From Bog-950 sp046329535 (GTDB lineage Bacteria; Bacteroidota; Bacteroidia; Chitinophagales; LD1), in NCBI GenBank assembly GCA_046329535.1, contig JAXLUN010000002.1, forward strand, positions 558,001 through 622,000: a DNA stretch of 64,000 bases, in the 5' to 3' direction. The translations under genes were made by a program, and so were the position numbers. The notes beneath the pieces are model-generated. The model was given only the letters and a program-made list of their open reading frames with translations, was not told the DNA's origin and did not search any database. This document shows, piece by piece, positions 9,177-17,559 of the stretch (position 1 is the first letter of the stretch; each line of letters begins with the position of its first letter).

Positions 9177-9723
9177 GATTAAATTCTGAAATAACCGTTG
9201 CTAATTGACATCAGTTACCTGACAATGATAGAACGATTGGGCGAAAGGTTTGTTGTCGCCTCACTTTTTTTGTGAAATGTTTTATGGCAGTGTTGTGATT
9301 TTAATACGGAGTGCAGTGGTGCCTGGTTTTCTACCTTCAATCTGCAAGGTCATAGATTTAAACTACGTTGTTCCTGTTTCATGCTGCTTTTTCGATGTTT
9401 AAAACATCGATATACTGCTTTAAAAGTGCGGTATAGTGCTTCAAAACCACTTCATGCCACTTCAAAAGCACATCATCGCACATCAGAACTACATTACTGC
9501 ACTTTAGAAGCACATTAGCGCACATTAAAAGCACATTATGTCACATTAGAAGCACGTTAAACGCACATTAGACCAATCGACCGAATTACATAAGTAGTTG
9601 ATAGCTAGCAATATCTGCTAAAAAACGGTCTGGTTTTCCATTTTTTGCCGCTCTGGTGGGTATAAAGCTTCGGGAAACGCTATACCTGCCCTGGCACACC
9701 CTGTAATTTTGCGTAAATCGGCA
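9177..9723. other. 547-bp intergenic region with a phased repeat array
   Basis: Gap between the start of the DUF4175 gene and the stop of the beta-barrel gene, both on the minus strand, so it should hold the DUF4175 promoter. I find no convincing TAnnTTTG there and no coding frame. The only ordered structure is the repeat array at 9416-9574. A 6-bp inverted repeat (GGTATA/TATACC) lies near 9659-9688. Confidence 0.6.
9416..9574. repeat. 21-bp imperfect tandem array made of alternating 11- and 10-bp half units
   Basis: Half units begin at 9416, 9427, 9437, 9448, 9458, 9469, 9479, 9490, 9500, 9511, 9521, 9532, 9542, 9553 and 9564, so spacing alternates 11/10 exactly until the final 11. The core is CACATTA in the right half (for example CACATTAGCG, CACATTAAAAG, CACATTATGT, CACATTAGAAG) and drifts through CACTTCA to TGCTTTA on the left. 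The 21-bp period is two turns of B-DNA. The array is intergenic. Confidence 0.85.
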
Positions 9724-11073
9724 TCAAAACGTATACCGCAAACCGGCATTTAGGCCTATGTTGTATTTGCGTTTATCCTGCACACCAATTTTTTGGAGAC
9801 TCATGTTAAACGTTGGCTCGCCAAATATCAGCCAGTGTCCGCCAGCCAGATACTCGAACCCGGCCGAGGCGTAATAGGAAGCATAATAACGCTTGGCGCG
9901 GTTGATGGAAAAATCGGCTGTGCTGTTGCTGCCGGTGGTGCTCAAAACATCGGCACTGACTCCGTTAAAATTAGTCTGGTCCGGAAAATTTGTGTTGGGC
10001 GGAATGACATTGGCATTGTATACCGTATCCGGTGCAGGCACATAGGTGAACGTTTCTTTCAACTTAATATGATTGACAATACCGGTGTTGATGTAGAAAC
10101 GGAAATTGCCTTTTACCACCGGATACACTTTGATGCCTACCGGAATATCGATAGATATAATGTGGGAAGTATAGCTAAGAGGCGTTTTTGCAAAGTCAAT
10201 TGCCTTGGGTTGATATACGGTGAAAGATGTTTGCGCAAACAGTACCGAATTGGTCAGCGCTACGCGGTTCACAAAAAGAAAATCGTGCGTAAGGCCCGCG
10301 GCATACGAAGGGGTTTTATCAAACAAATTAGTTTGTTTACCCAGCGTGGTGCCCGAAACATTCGTTAGCACACCCAGCGAATAATTGAAAATCTTTTTCT
10401 TCTGTTTAGGCAAAGCATCTTCTTCTTTTTTATCGAAAGCAGTTTCGGTGTTATCGCTTCGCGAAGCCAGTAAGGAAGCTTCCTGCCGGCTGAGTATAAA
10501 ACCTTCCTGCTGAGTGAAAGCAGTTTCCGGTTTACTGTTTGCGGTTGACAGTTGACGGTTCGCGGTTGACGGTTCGTTTAGTGTAGCATTGGCTGTATTC
10601 AATTTTGCATTTCGAGTTTCGTATGTCGAATTTCTGTTCTCTCTTTTCTGTTTCTTGTTTGCGGTTGACAGTTGACGGTTCGCATTTGACGGTTCGTTTA
10701 GTGTAGCAGTGGCTCTATTCAATTTCGTATTTCGTATTTCGCTTTTCGTATTTCCGTCTTGCGTTTCCTGTTCGCTTAATGAAGTAGTGCCTGCATTCAC
10801 TTTCGAATTCCGAACTCCGAATTCTGTATTCCTCACTGCTGCTATTTCCTCCATCTGCTTATCATCTTCTTCCATTAAATACAAACCCCAGCCTAGGGTG
10901 CCAACACTCAATAGCAATACGGCAGCCAGGCCACCGGTCCACCACCAGAAAAAGCCTCTGCGCTTTTTCTTTTTATCCAGCAGGGCCTGCATCTGCTCCC
11001 AGGCCTGCGGGTCGAACGGAAACTCCTGATTGCTGAGTTTATCCCGTAATTGTTTATCAGAATTGATTGCCAT
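9724..11073 (-). CDS. Transmembrane-anchored beta-barrel protein paired with an ECF sigma factor
   Basis: A 449-residue protein. Seen in order: a short cytoplasmic N-terminus with FPFDPQAWEQMQALL, a basic KKKKRR stop-transfer motif, one transmembrane helix (about 41-67, starting FFWWW), a low-complexity Asn/Thr/Arg-rich linker (about 70-225) with an internal 40-residue duplication, and a C-terminal beta-rich domain resembling the Bacteroidota outer-membrane beta-barrel family, ending LRYTF with the usual terminal aromatic. An open frame continues to TTG at 11082, but ATG at 11073 is preferred; it overlaps the sigma gene by 17 bp. Pairing suggests an anti-sigma or envelope-sensing role for the N-terminus (inference). 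Confidence 0.8.
   Translation of the reverse strand: MAINSDKQLRDKLSNQEFPFDPQAWEQMQALLDKKKKRRGFFWWWTGGLAAVLLLSVGTLGWGLYLMEEDDKQMEEIAAVRNTEFGVRNSKVNAGTTSLSEQETQDGNTKSEIRNTKLNRATATLNEPSNANRQLSTANKKQKRENRNSTYETRNAKLNTANATLNEPSTANRQLSTANSKPETAFTQQEGFILSRQEASLLASRSDNTETAFDKKEEDALPKQKKKIFNYSLGVLTNVSGTTLGKQTNLFDKTPSYAAGLTHDFLFVNRVALTNSVLFAQTSFTVYQPKAIDFAKTPLSYTSHIISIDIPVGIKVYPVVKGNFRFYINTGIVNHIKLKETFTYVPAPDTVYNANVIPPNTNFPDQTNFNGVSADVLSTTGSNSTADFSINRAKRYYASYYASAGFEYLAGGHWLIFGEPTFNMSLQKIGVQDKRKYNIGLNAGLRYTF
10537..10734. repeat. Direct repeat at 120-bp offset inside the linker-coding region
   Basis: Positions 10537-10614 and 10657-10734 are near-identical copies exactly 120 bp (40 codons) apart. Each consists of short GTTGAC/GGTTCG motifs plus a stretch of TTCGNATTTCG-type motifs. 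A third, more degenerate TTCGAATTCCGAA-type copy follows at about 10800-10833. Because the offset is a multiple of three, the reading frame is kept. Confidence 0.8.
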
Positions 11074-11632
11074 ATACGCCAAGATTTACTTTGTTCAACT
11101 GAATAATTTTTTCCTGCAACTTAGCCCTTGCCTTAGCCAGATTAGATTTAGAGGTGCCCTCGTTAATGCCTAACAGTTTACCTATTTCGGCATGATTATA
11201 TCCTTCTATTACATACAGGTTAAACACCGCACGGTAAGCAGGCGTTAACTCATTAATCATCGCCATAATCTGTTCGGTTGCCAGGTCGGCCAGCACATCG
11301 GCTGTGTCTTCTACATACACCGACTTTTCAATATCGGCATGCTGATGTCTTATTTCTGCCCGCAAATAATCAATGGCGGTGTTCACCATAATGCGATACA
11401 TCCAGGCTTCGAGGTTGCTTCCCTTTTCGGCATACTTCTGTATGGAATTAAACACCTTTAAAAAACCCAGGTTCAGCATTTCGGTGGCCTGCTCGCGGTG
11501 CGATGCATAACGCATACACACCCCCATCATCTTGCTATAGTAGCGTTCATATAAACGCTTCTGTGCAAGGCGCTCGTTTTTGATGCAGCCTTTGATGAGT
11601 TCTTCCTCCGTCACACTGAATATTAATTTCAT
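11057..11632 (-). CDS. ECF-family RNA polymerase sigma factor
   Basis: A 191-residue sigma-70 family, extracytoplasmic-function sigma factor. Region 2 is at residues about 25-95 (KRLYERYYSKMMGVCMRY and the EAWMYRIMVNTAIDYLR promoter-melting/-10 segment). Region 4 is at about 125-180, with the helix-turn-helix GYNHAEIGKLLGINEGTSKS. The ATG at 11632 is followed by a family-typical start. Its stop codon lies inside the next gene, so the beta-barrel/transmembrane protein is translationally coupled. The sigma factor probably controls an envelope-related regulon and may be held inactive by its partner (inference). Confidence 0.93.
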   Translation of the reverse strand: MKLIFSVTEEELIKGCIKNERLAQKRLYERYYSKMMGVCMRYASHREQATEMLNLGFLKVFNSIQKYAEKGSNLEAWMYRIMVNTAIDYLRAEIRHQHADIEKSVYVEDTADVLADLATEQIMAMINELTPAYRAVFNLYVIEGYNHAEIGKLLGINEGTSKSNLAKARAKLQEKIIQLNKVNLGVYGNQF

Positions 11633-11715
11633 CCGAAGTTATGAGTTACCGGCAAATAGTAAGGCCGGTGGCCGGTCGTTTACTTTTAACCAATCCCATT
11701 TACCAATTCTTTTAA

Positions 11716-13002
11716 TTATTGCTCTACGGCAATTCGGCTTAGCAATGAAATATTCTGCACGTTGGTGTAATCGTATTGATACAATCCATCGTCACCAATC
11801 ATTAGCAAAATATTGTTGTATGGAATGACATCGGTTGCCTGAATGCCCTGCACATGCACCACAGGTGTTGTTGAAATAGTTGTCGGATTGGTAACATCAA
11901 AAACTTTCAATCCATCAGTGCCATCGCAGATGAACAGCGTGTTGCCATCTTTACCCAAACCATGCGGATTAGTCATTTGCACCGTATGGCTCAACACCGG
12001 GTTGGTCATGTTCTGAATATCTACTACTTCTAATTGATTAAACGTGGTGTTACATGGAGTGCCGCTACGCAAAGTAATATAGGCATAGTGGTCATCTACT
12101 ACCACCGGGTCGCAAGCCGTGCCGTGAATGTAGGTGGATACATAAGCAGGTGAAACCGGATTGCTGATGTTATAAATAAACATACCGTTGGTAGAACCAA
12201 TAAACAAATGATTGTTATATGGGAAGATAGTTTCAATGTTACGACCAATATAAGTGGTACCCAGCGAAGGCAGATCAGCGGTTAAGCTGAACATGCGTAG
12301 TGAGCTTTGGTCAACTACATACAAGGTATTGTTAGCTATGGTAAATCGGGCTAAAGAGCCGCCAATACCGGGGGCAGATACGCTGGTCTTAACAAGACCT
12401 CCACCGGTTCCGTTAGCCATCACCACATCGCCTTCCATCCAAGGGCCGGCCCAATATCCTCCGCCACCGGCTTGACAATCACTATTAACTTTCTCAGTCA
12501 CTATACTTTCTTTCCATTCAATCACAACACCCTGTGTAGGGTCGGCATAATAGCCATTGGTAAAAATGCGGTTAGGCAAGGCATTCTCTACCCGCTTAGT
12601 CACCGTAACATTTTGCGGGTTTGATATATCTAAAGCCAGTAGGTCGATATAGCTATCGGCATACAGCGTGTTGCCGCTCACCGCCAAATCCATATTGCCC
12701 GGTATACTGATAAACGAAATATTTTGCGGGGACGAAGGATTGCTGTTGTCAATAATGTGAATGCCCTTGTCTACTTCGTTTACGAAAATGTAACTGCCTC
12801 TCAGGTATATCTTGCCCGGTTTTTTCAACGCCTGCGGCCCTTCGGTTTTTACCGAGTTGCGCAGCTCTTCGTAACTCATGTAAACCGGGTCATACTTTTT
12901 ATACGTAATGGTTTGGGTGCATTTATCTTTCTTACAGGACGGCAGTAACAAAACTGCGAGAATCATTACAGAGGCAAGCGTTTGCAGAGTATTGTTTTTC
13001 AT
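11716..13002 (-). CDS. LVIVD-repeat beta-propeller lipoprotein
   Basis: A 428-residue lipoprotein with a lipobox LLPSC (Cys23). The body is a series of repeats that alternate the pattern 'G.TLY..D....L...DISNP..P' (for example GIHIIDNSNPSSPQ, LLALDISNPQNVTV, GMFIYNISNPVSPAY, LKVFDVTNP), typical of LVIVD repeats that fold as a beta-propeller. Related proteins are surface-exposed lipoproteins of unknown role. A glycine-rich loop (GGGGYWAGPW) sits mid-protein. It lies 84 bp upstream of the sigma factor gene on the same strand and is divergent from the gene at 13096. Confidence 0.88.
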   Translation of the reverse strand: MKNNTLQTLASVMILAVLLLPSCKKDKCTQTITYKKYDPVYMSYEELRNSVKTEGPQALKKPGKIYLRGSYIFVNEVDKGIHIIDNSNPSSPQNISFISIPGNMDLAVSGNTLYADSYIDLLALDISNPQNVTVTKRVENALPNRIFTNGYYADPTQGVVIEWKESIVTEKVNSDCQAGGGGYWAGPWMEGDVVMANGTGGGLVKTSVSAPGIGGSLARFTIANNTLYVVDQSSLRMFSLTADLPSLGTTYIGRNIETIFPYNNHLFIGSTNGMFIYNISNPVSPAYVSTYIHGTACDPVVVDDHYAYITLRSGTPCNTTFNQLEVVDIQNMTNPVLSHTVQMTNPHGLGKDGNTLFICDGTDGLKVFDVTNPTTISTTPVVHVQGIQATDVIPYNNILLMIGDDGLYQYDYTNVQNISLLSRIAVEQ

Positions 13003-13095
13003 AATAGATATTTAATAAGGATTAGAGGCAACTGTTTACCTTTCAGAAACGTTTTCTTTTTACAAACCGTTGCCTGAGTGCTTAAAATTTGTTTC

Positions 13096-13887
13096 ATGAA
13101 TAAATTATTCTGTTTTGTATTACTTCTAGCCGCTTTCGGTGCCTTTGCTCAATCAAATACCGAAGATGTAATTTACCTGCAATCGGGCAGCGTAATAAGA
13201 GGTCAGCTGCTGGAGCAGAAAAACGAAACCGTAAAAATTGAATTGCTGGGCGGCAGTATCTTTGTTTTTAAGCAAACTGAAATAGACAGTATCAAGCGCG
13301 AAAATGTTTTAAAGCGAAACCTGAAAGCCATCAACAAAAACTATTTCAGGCGCAACCGCGGCTACCGCAACATGACCGAGTTTGGCATTATCTACGGCAC
13401 CAATCTGAAAAAAGATAACAGCGACCCCTACTACTATTACAATAACAACGGAGATGACTTCGGCCTATCTATTCATACTGTAAACGGCTATCAGATTTGG
13501 CCATACCTGTATGTAGGTGCGGGTGTAGGTATAGACCGGTTTATCTCATACAAGCAAACATTTTCTCCCTTTTACCTACGCTTGGCCAGTGAGTTTTTGA
13601 AAAAGAAAGTTACACCTTATGTGTTTGGCGATATTGGCTACTCACATATGTGGAAGAAGAAAAATGATGATTACTATTCTTACCAAAACAAAGGGGGTTT
13701 GTATGTTTCTTGTGGTGGCGGTGTGCGGATTTATTCGCCCAGCAGAGCTTCAGTCATTTTAAGTGTAGCCTACAAACGCAACGATAGTGAATCTAAATGG
13801 TGGTATACGGTTGGTGGAGATGGAACTACTTATGATATTAAGCGAACTTACCAACGGGTGGTTTTTAATGTAGGTGTTACGTTTTAA
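13096..13887 (+). CDS. Secreted beta-barrel-like protein, unknown function
   Basis: A 263-residue protein with a Sec signal peptide (MNKLFCFVLLLAAFGAFAQS). After it comes a short beta-strand segment VIYLQSGSVIRGQLLEQ, which resembles the N-terminal module found before many Bacteroidota barrels, then alternating aromatic/hydrophobic strands from about residue 90 ending in NVGVTF, which fits an outer-membrane beta-barrel. ATG at 13096 begins the signal peptide; the frame is open from a GTG at 13078. It is convergent with the next gene, and the last four bases of each overlap. Confidence 0.78.
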   Translation: MNKLFCFVLLLAAFGAFAQSNTEDVIYLQSGSVIRGQLLEQKNETVKIELLGGSIFVFKQTEIDSIKRENVLKRNLKAINKNYFRRNRGYRNMTEFGIIYGTNLKKDNSDPYYYYNNNGDDFGLSIHTVNGYQIWPYLYVGAGVGIDRFISYKQTFSPFYLRLASEFLKKKVTPYVFGDIGYSHMWKKKNDDYYSYQNKGGLYVSCGGGVRIYSPSRASVILSVAYKRNDSESKWWYTVGGDGTTYDIKRTYQRVVFNVGVTF

Positions 13888-14771
13888 TCGTGCGGCAGTA
13901 TCGATATTTCTTCTTCTAATTTTCCATCGCGAAACATGCGCAGATAGTGTTTCTTCTGTTCCATTTCGTCACTACCTATCTGATAGTTGTAGGTGTAGGT
14001 GCCCTCCCGTTGTGTTTCGTTGTTTACATACACCCGTTTCATTTTGTTGTCTTCATCAAACAAAGCAATCATCACTTTCGATGTTTTAGAGCAGCTGTAA
14101 CTTAAACTACCTGAGTAAACGGTCCGGGTAGTAATAGTCCGAACGGGGTCATAGACATCCAAGGATCTTTCCTCGTAAATCTTTTCTGGCAAGAGACCTT
14201 TGGCTTTCGCAACAAATCTGCGCAGCTCATACATCATGGCAGTATCTTCACTAAAAATAGTCTGCACATCGTAGTTATCGGTCAGGCACCAAACTGCATC
14301 CTGCGCAGCATCGTTCTGATATTTTTTGCGGTTAATCAATTCGGCCAAACCCAGCAAATTTCCTGTAGTGCGTTTGCCCATAATGAAAGATGCTTCGGGT
14401 GACGGCCCCCCATCATGAGCCTGGGTGCACATAGCATAAATGCGATAGGTCCTCCGCTGCTTCGGTGGAAGTTTCACGATTAAACTCTGCGTTACCATCA
14501 TGGTTTGCAAATTAGTATCGGCAGGCTCCAGTTTATAGCCATATTCCAGATTGAGTTTTAACACTTCAGCTCCGGTAGTATAAATTTCCATGGCCATACA
14601 AGGCCCGTAATGTGAAGCATGGGCTCCGTGAAAAGATGTGTCGGGCTTAGCCCCTTTTATCTGCACCGTTACCAGCTTTTTTTGAATAGCCTGTGGCAGG
14701 GTGTAAGAAACCTCGGCAGATAGAGCCCCCGAAGCGAACAACAGCACCGACAGATAGTAGCGTGTTTTCAT
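13884..14771 (-). CDS. Secreted protein of unknown function
   Basis: A 295-residue protein with an N-terminal signal peptide (about residues 1-19, cleavage near ALSAE). I do not recognise the family. The first half is beta-rich, with a cysteine in GPCMAMEIY and another in YRIYAMCTQAHDG, followed by a helical stretch (TTGNLLGLAELINRKKYQN). The C-terminal half contains VRTITTRTVYSGSLSYSC and ends with repeated acidic/basic strands (MFRDGKLEEEISI). The gene stands alone between convergent and divergent neighbours. Likely periplasmic or surface-exposed. Confidence 0.75.
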   Translation of the reverse strand: MKTRYYLSVLLFASGALSAEVSYTLPQAIQKKLVTVQIKGAKPDTSFHGAHASHYGPCMAMEIYTTGAEVLKLNLEYGYKLEPADTNLQTMMVTQSLIVKLPPKQRRTYRIYAMCTQAHDGGPSPEASFIMGKRTTGNLLGLAELINRKKYQNDAAQDAVWCLTDNYDVQTIFSEDTAMMYELRRFVAKAKGLLPEKIYEERSLDVYDPVRTITTRTVYSGSLSYSCSKTSKVMIALFDEDNKMKRVYVNNETQREGTYTYNYQIGSDEMEQKKHYLRMFRDGKLEEEISILPHD

Positions 14772-14856
14772 GGCATGTAATTCAGGTTAAAGAATGGTTG
14801 CGTCAACTTGTAACGCTTACATGGGCTCATTTATTATCTTTCGCAAAATTTTTCGG

Positions 14857-15477
14857 ATGCTGATTATTGGAATTGCCGGAGGTTCCGGCTCGGGAAAAAC
14901 AACGGTGGTTAAAAAAATTATGAGTTCGTTTTCGCGCGAGCAGGTTACCATAGTTTCGCAGGATAGTTACTATAAAGACAACAGCCATATCACCCCCGAA
15001 GAAAGACTGGATATTAACTTCGACCACCCGGAGAGTATAGAGTTTGATCTACTGGTAAAACATATGCAGGAGTTACGGGCCGGTCGGGCTATTGAAGAAC
15101 CAACTTATGACTATATAACCTCCACCCGGCAGAAAAAGACCATTCACGTAGAGCCTAATCATGTGATTATTGTGGAGGGGATTTTGCTATTTACGGATAA
15201 ACGCGTACGTGATTTGTGCGACATTAAAGTATTTGTGGATGCAGAGCCTGACGACCGCTTAATTCGCATTATTGAACGTGATATGCGCGAACGGGGAAGA
15301 ACCGCTCAGCAGGTAATTGAACGTTACGCTTTAGTAAAAGAGATGCATGTGCAGTTTATTGAACCAACCAAACGTTTTGTAGATATAATTATTCCGCAAG
15401 GCGGAGAAAACCAAGTGGCCATAGACGTGCTGGTAGCTACTATTAAACAAAAACTATTTCAGGAAAGCAGTCGCTAA
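14857..15477 (+). CDS. udk: Uridine kinase
   Basis: Phosphorylates uridine and cytidine to UMP and CMP with ATP or GTP in pyrimidine salvage. The 206-residue protein begins MLIIGIAGGSGSGKTTVVKK with the P-loop at residues 8-16, and carries SQDSYYKD, NFDHPESIEFD, EPTYDYITSTR, VEGILLF and the lid-region RDMRERGR. Length matches the family. The open frame extends to 14794, but ATG at 14857 gives the conserved N-terminus. A TATCTTTC element near 14834-14841 could be the -7 promoter box. Confidence 0.95.
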   Translation: MLIIGIAGGSGSGKTTVVKKIMSSFSREQVTIVSQDSYYKDNSHITPEERLDINFDHPESIEFDLLVKHMQELRAGRAIEEPTYDYITSTRQKKTIHVEPNHVIIVEGILLFTDKRVRDLCDIKVFVDAEPDDRLIRIIERDMRERGRTAQQVIERYALVKEMHVQFIEPTKRFVDIIIPQGGENQVAIDVLVATIKQKLFQESSR

Positions 15478-15534
15478 CAATTGCGTGATTAAAATTGGTT
15501 TCATTTTTGAATACAACTTATCAAACCCAACACC

Positions 15535-16350
15535 ATGAATAAACAATTTGCTTTTGCCTCCTTTATCTGTTTTGCTATACTCACATCTTTCAGCGGTTGT
15601 AAAAAAGGAGGATTGAATGTTTTTACCATAGAAGACGATAAGAACTTTGGCCTTCAGATGGAAACGGAAATTGCGAATAATCCCTCGCAGTATCCATTGC
15701 TGAGCAAAACCACTTATGCTACTTCATATGCCTATCTGGAAAACATGAAGCAACAAATTCTGGCTGGCGGACAACTGGAACACGCAAACGATTTTGTGTG
15801 GAAGCTTTACATTATTCAAGATGACAATACACAAAATGCTTTCTGTACCCCAGGAGGTTATATTTATGTTTATACGGGCCTTATCAAGTATCTGAACAAT
15901 GCCTCCTCCCTGGCCGGAGTGCTGGGTCATGAAATGGCACATGCCGACAAGCGTCACAGTACTGAACAAATGACCAAACAATATGGATTATCACTTTTGG
16001 TAGGTGTGGTAGCAGGCACCACCAATGCCGGAAAAATTGCAGAAATGGCCGCCAATTTATCATCGCTTGCCTTCAGTCGGGATGACGAAAAAGAGGCTGA
16101 TGAATTTTCGGTTACTTATTTGTGCCCCACTACCTATCGGGCTAACGGAGCGGCCGATTTCTTTCAGAAGTTAGAAGCCGATGGAATTTCATGTAACAGT
16201 TTGCAGGCGTTCTTCAGCACACACCCTTGCCCCGATAATCGGATTACCAATATTCAAACAAAGGCAACCAGCTCTAATTGCAGTGGTAACGATATTGGCA
16301 ACAATGATGATGTAAACGGATATGCGACCTTCAAGGCCAGCCTGCCGTAA
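15535..16350 (+). CDS. M48-family zinc metalloprotease lipoprotein
   Basis: A 271-residue lipoprotein with lipobox FSGC (Cys22). It has the gluzincin motif HEMAH (132-136) in LAGVLGHEMAHADKRH and the third zinc-ligand region RDDEKEADEF (Glu187), with CTPGGYIYVYTGLI ahead of the active site, as in BepA/YcaL-type M48 proteases that act on outer-membrane proteins in the periplasm. The C-terminal FFSTHPCPDNRI motif is also family-typical. There are four cysteines in the C-terminal 75 residues. It stands alone and ends exactly one base before the convergent bshA stop. Confidence 0.92.
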   Translation: MNKQFAFASFICFAILTSFSGCKKGGLNVFTIEDDKNFGLQMETEIANNPSQYPLLSKTTYATSYAYLENMKQQILAGGQLEHANDFVWKLYIIQDDNTQNAFCTPGGYIYVYTGLIKYLNNASSLAGVLGHEMAHADKRHSTEQMTKQYGLSLLVGVVAGTTNAGKIAEMAANLSSLAFSRDDEKEADEFSVTYLCPTTYRANGAADFFQKLEADGISCNSLQAFFSTHPCPDNRITNIQTKATSSNCSGNDIGNNDDVNGYATFKASLP

Positions 16351-17499
16351 TCAAATCATAAAATCTAAATCGTTGTAATAGCTGATAATTTTGCTGTAAT
16401 AGGCTTCGTACTGGGGCAGTATGTTTACTATATCAAAAGTTTGGGCATGAGCCAGTGCATTAACCTTAAACTGTTTGAGCCGGGCATCGTCCTCTAGCAT
16501 GTATATAGCGTTCTTAGCCATGTCTTCGTAGTCGCCTACGTTGCTCATAAAGCCTGTTTTACCCTGAATGTTTATTTCGGGAATACCACCTGCATTGGAA
16601 GAGATAACCGGCACTTCTACAGCCATAGCCTCTAAAGCGGCCAAACCAAAGCTCTCTGTTTCAGACGGCAGCACAAATAAGTCGGATATGGCCAACAAAT
16701 CTTCTACAGCATCCTGTTTACCTAAAAAGCGAACATCATCGCAATTACCCAAACTGCGACAAAGAATTTCAATACCCATCCGTTCGGGACCATCGCCCAC
16801 TAAAAAGAGTTTAGATGGAATTTTCTTTCGCACGATATCAAACATTTTCACCACATCTTCTACCCGCTTAACTTTACGAAAGTTGGAAACGTGAGTCAGA
16901 ATTTTTTCCCCGTTTGGTGCAATAGCTTTTTTAAAATGGTCTTTATCGGTCTTTTTAAACCGCGAAAAATCTATGAAGTTGTGAATCACCTCTATGTCTC
17001 GCGATATATTAAAGTTAGTATAGGTGTCATCTTTCAAACTTTTAGAAACCGAAGTGATACCATCGCTGTGGTTAATGGAATACTCGACTACGGGTTTATA
17101 ACCGGGGTCTTTACCTATAAGTGTAATATCTGTACCGTGCAGCGTGGTAACAAACGGTAGATTGATACCCTGCTCTTTTAAAATGCTGCGGGCAATTAAA
17201 GCTGAAGAAGCATGCGGAATAGCATAATGCACATGAAGAATATCCAGCTTTTCAAATTTTGCTACATCTACAATCTTACTGGCCAATGCACTTTCATAAG
17301 GTTGATATTGGAACAAGGGATAATCCAATGCCGACACTTCGTGGTAGAAAATATTTTCGTTAAAAGAGTCAAGGCGAACCGGTTCCTGATATGTAATAAA
17401 GTGAACCTGATGGCCTTTTTTAGCCAGTGCCTTTCCTAACTCGGTAGCTACCACACCGCTACCTCCGTAAGTGGGATAACACACAATTCCTATTCTCAT
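16351..17499 (-). CDS. bshA: N-acetyl-alpha-D-glucosaminyl L-malate synthase
   Basis: First enzyme of bacillithiol synthesis, a GT4 glycosyltransferase joining UDP-GlcNAc to L-malate. The 382-residue protein begins MRIGIVCYPTYGGSGVVATE, has HVHYAIPHASSA, TLHGTDITLIG, a THVSNFRKVKR nucleotide-binding segment and the GT4 signature SETESFGLAALEAM with SNAGGIPE. All are hallmarks of BshA. Bacillithiol is the usual low-molecular-weight thiol in Bacteroidota. bshB and bshC are not in the window. Confidence 0.93.
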   Translation of the reverse strand: MRIGIVCYPTYGGSGVVATELGKALAKKGHQVHFITYQEPVRLDSFNENIFYHEVSALDYPLFQYQPYESALASKIVDVAKFEKLDILHVHYAIPHASSALIARSILKEQGINLPFVTTLHGTDITLIGKDPGYKPVVEYSINHSDGITSVSKSLKDDTYTNFNISRDIEVIHNFIDFSRFKKTDKDHFKKAIAPNGEKILTHVSNFRKVKRVEDVVKMFDIVRKKIPSKLFLVGDGPERMGIEILCRSLGNCDDVRFLGKQDAVEDLLAISDLFVLPSETESFGLAALEAMAVEVPVISSNAGGIPEINIQGKTGFMSNVGDYEDMAKNAIYMLEDDARLKQFKVNALAHAQTFDIVNILPQYEAYYSKIISYYNDLDFMI

Positions 17500-17559
17500 G
17501 TATTATTAATCTTTTGTTGTTAGACGAACCGAAAGTAAACAGATTGCAATAAGATATGT

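Noticed and set aside
9793..10368. 191-codon plus-strand frame
   Set aside because: Antisense to the beta-barrel domain; no recognisable features.
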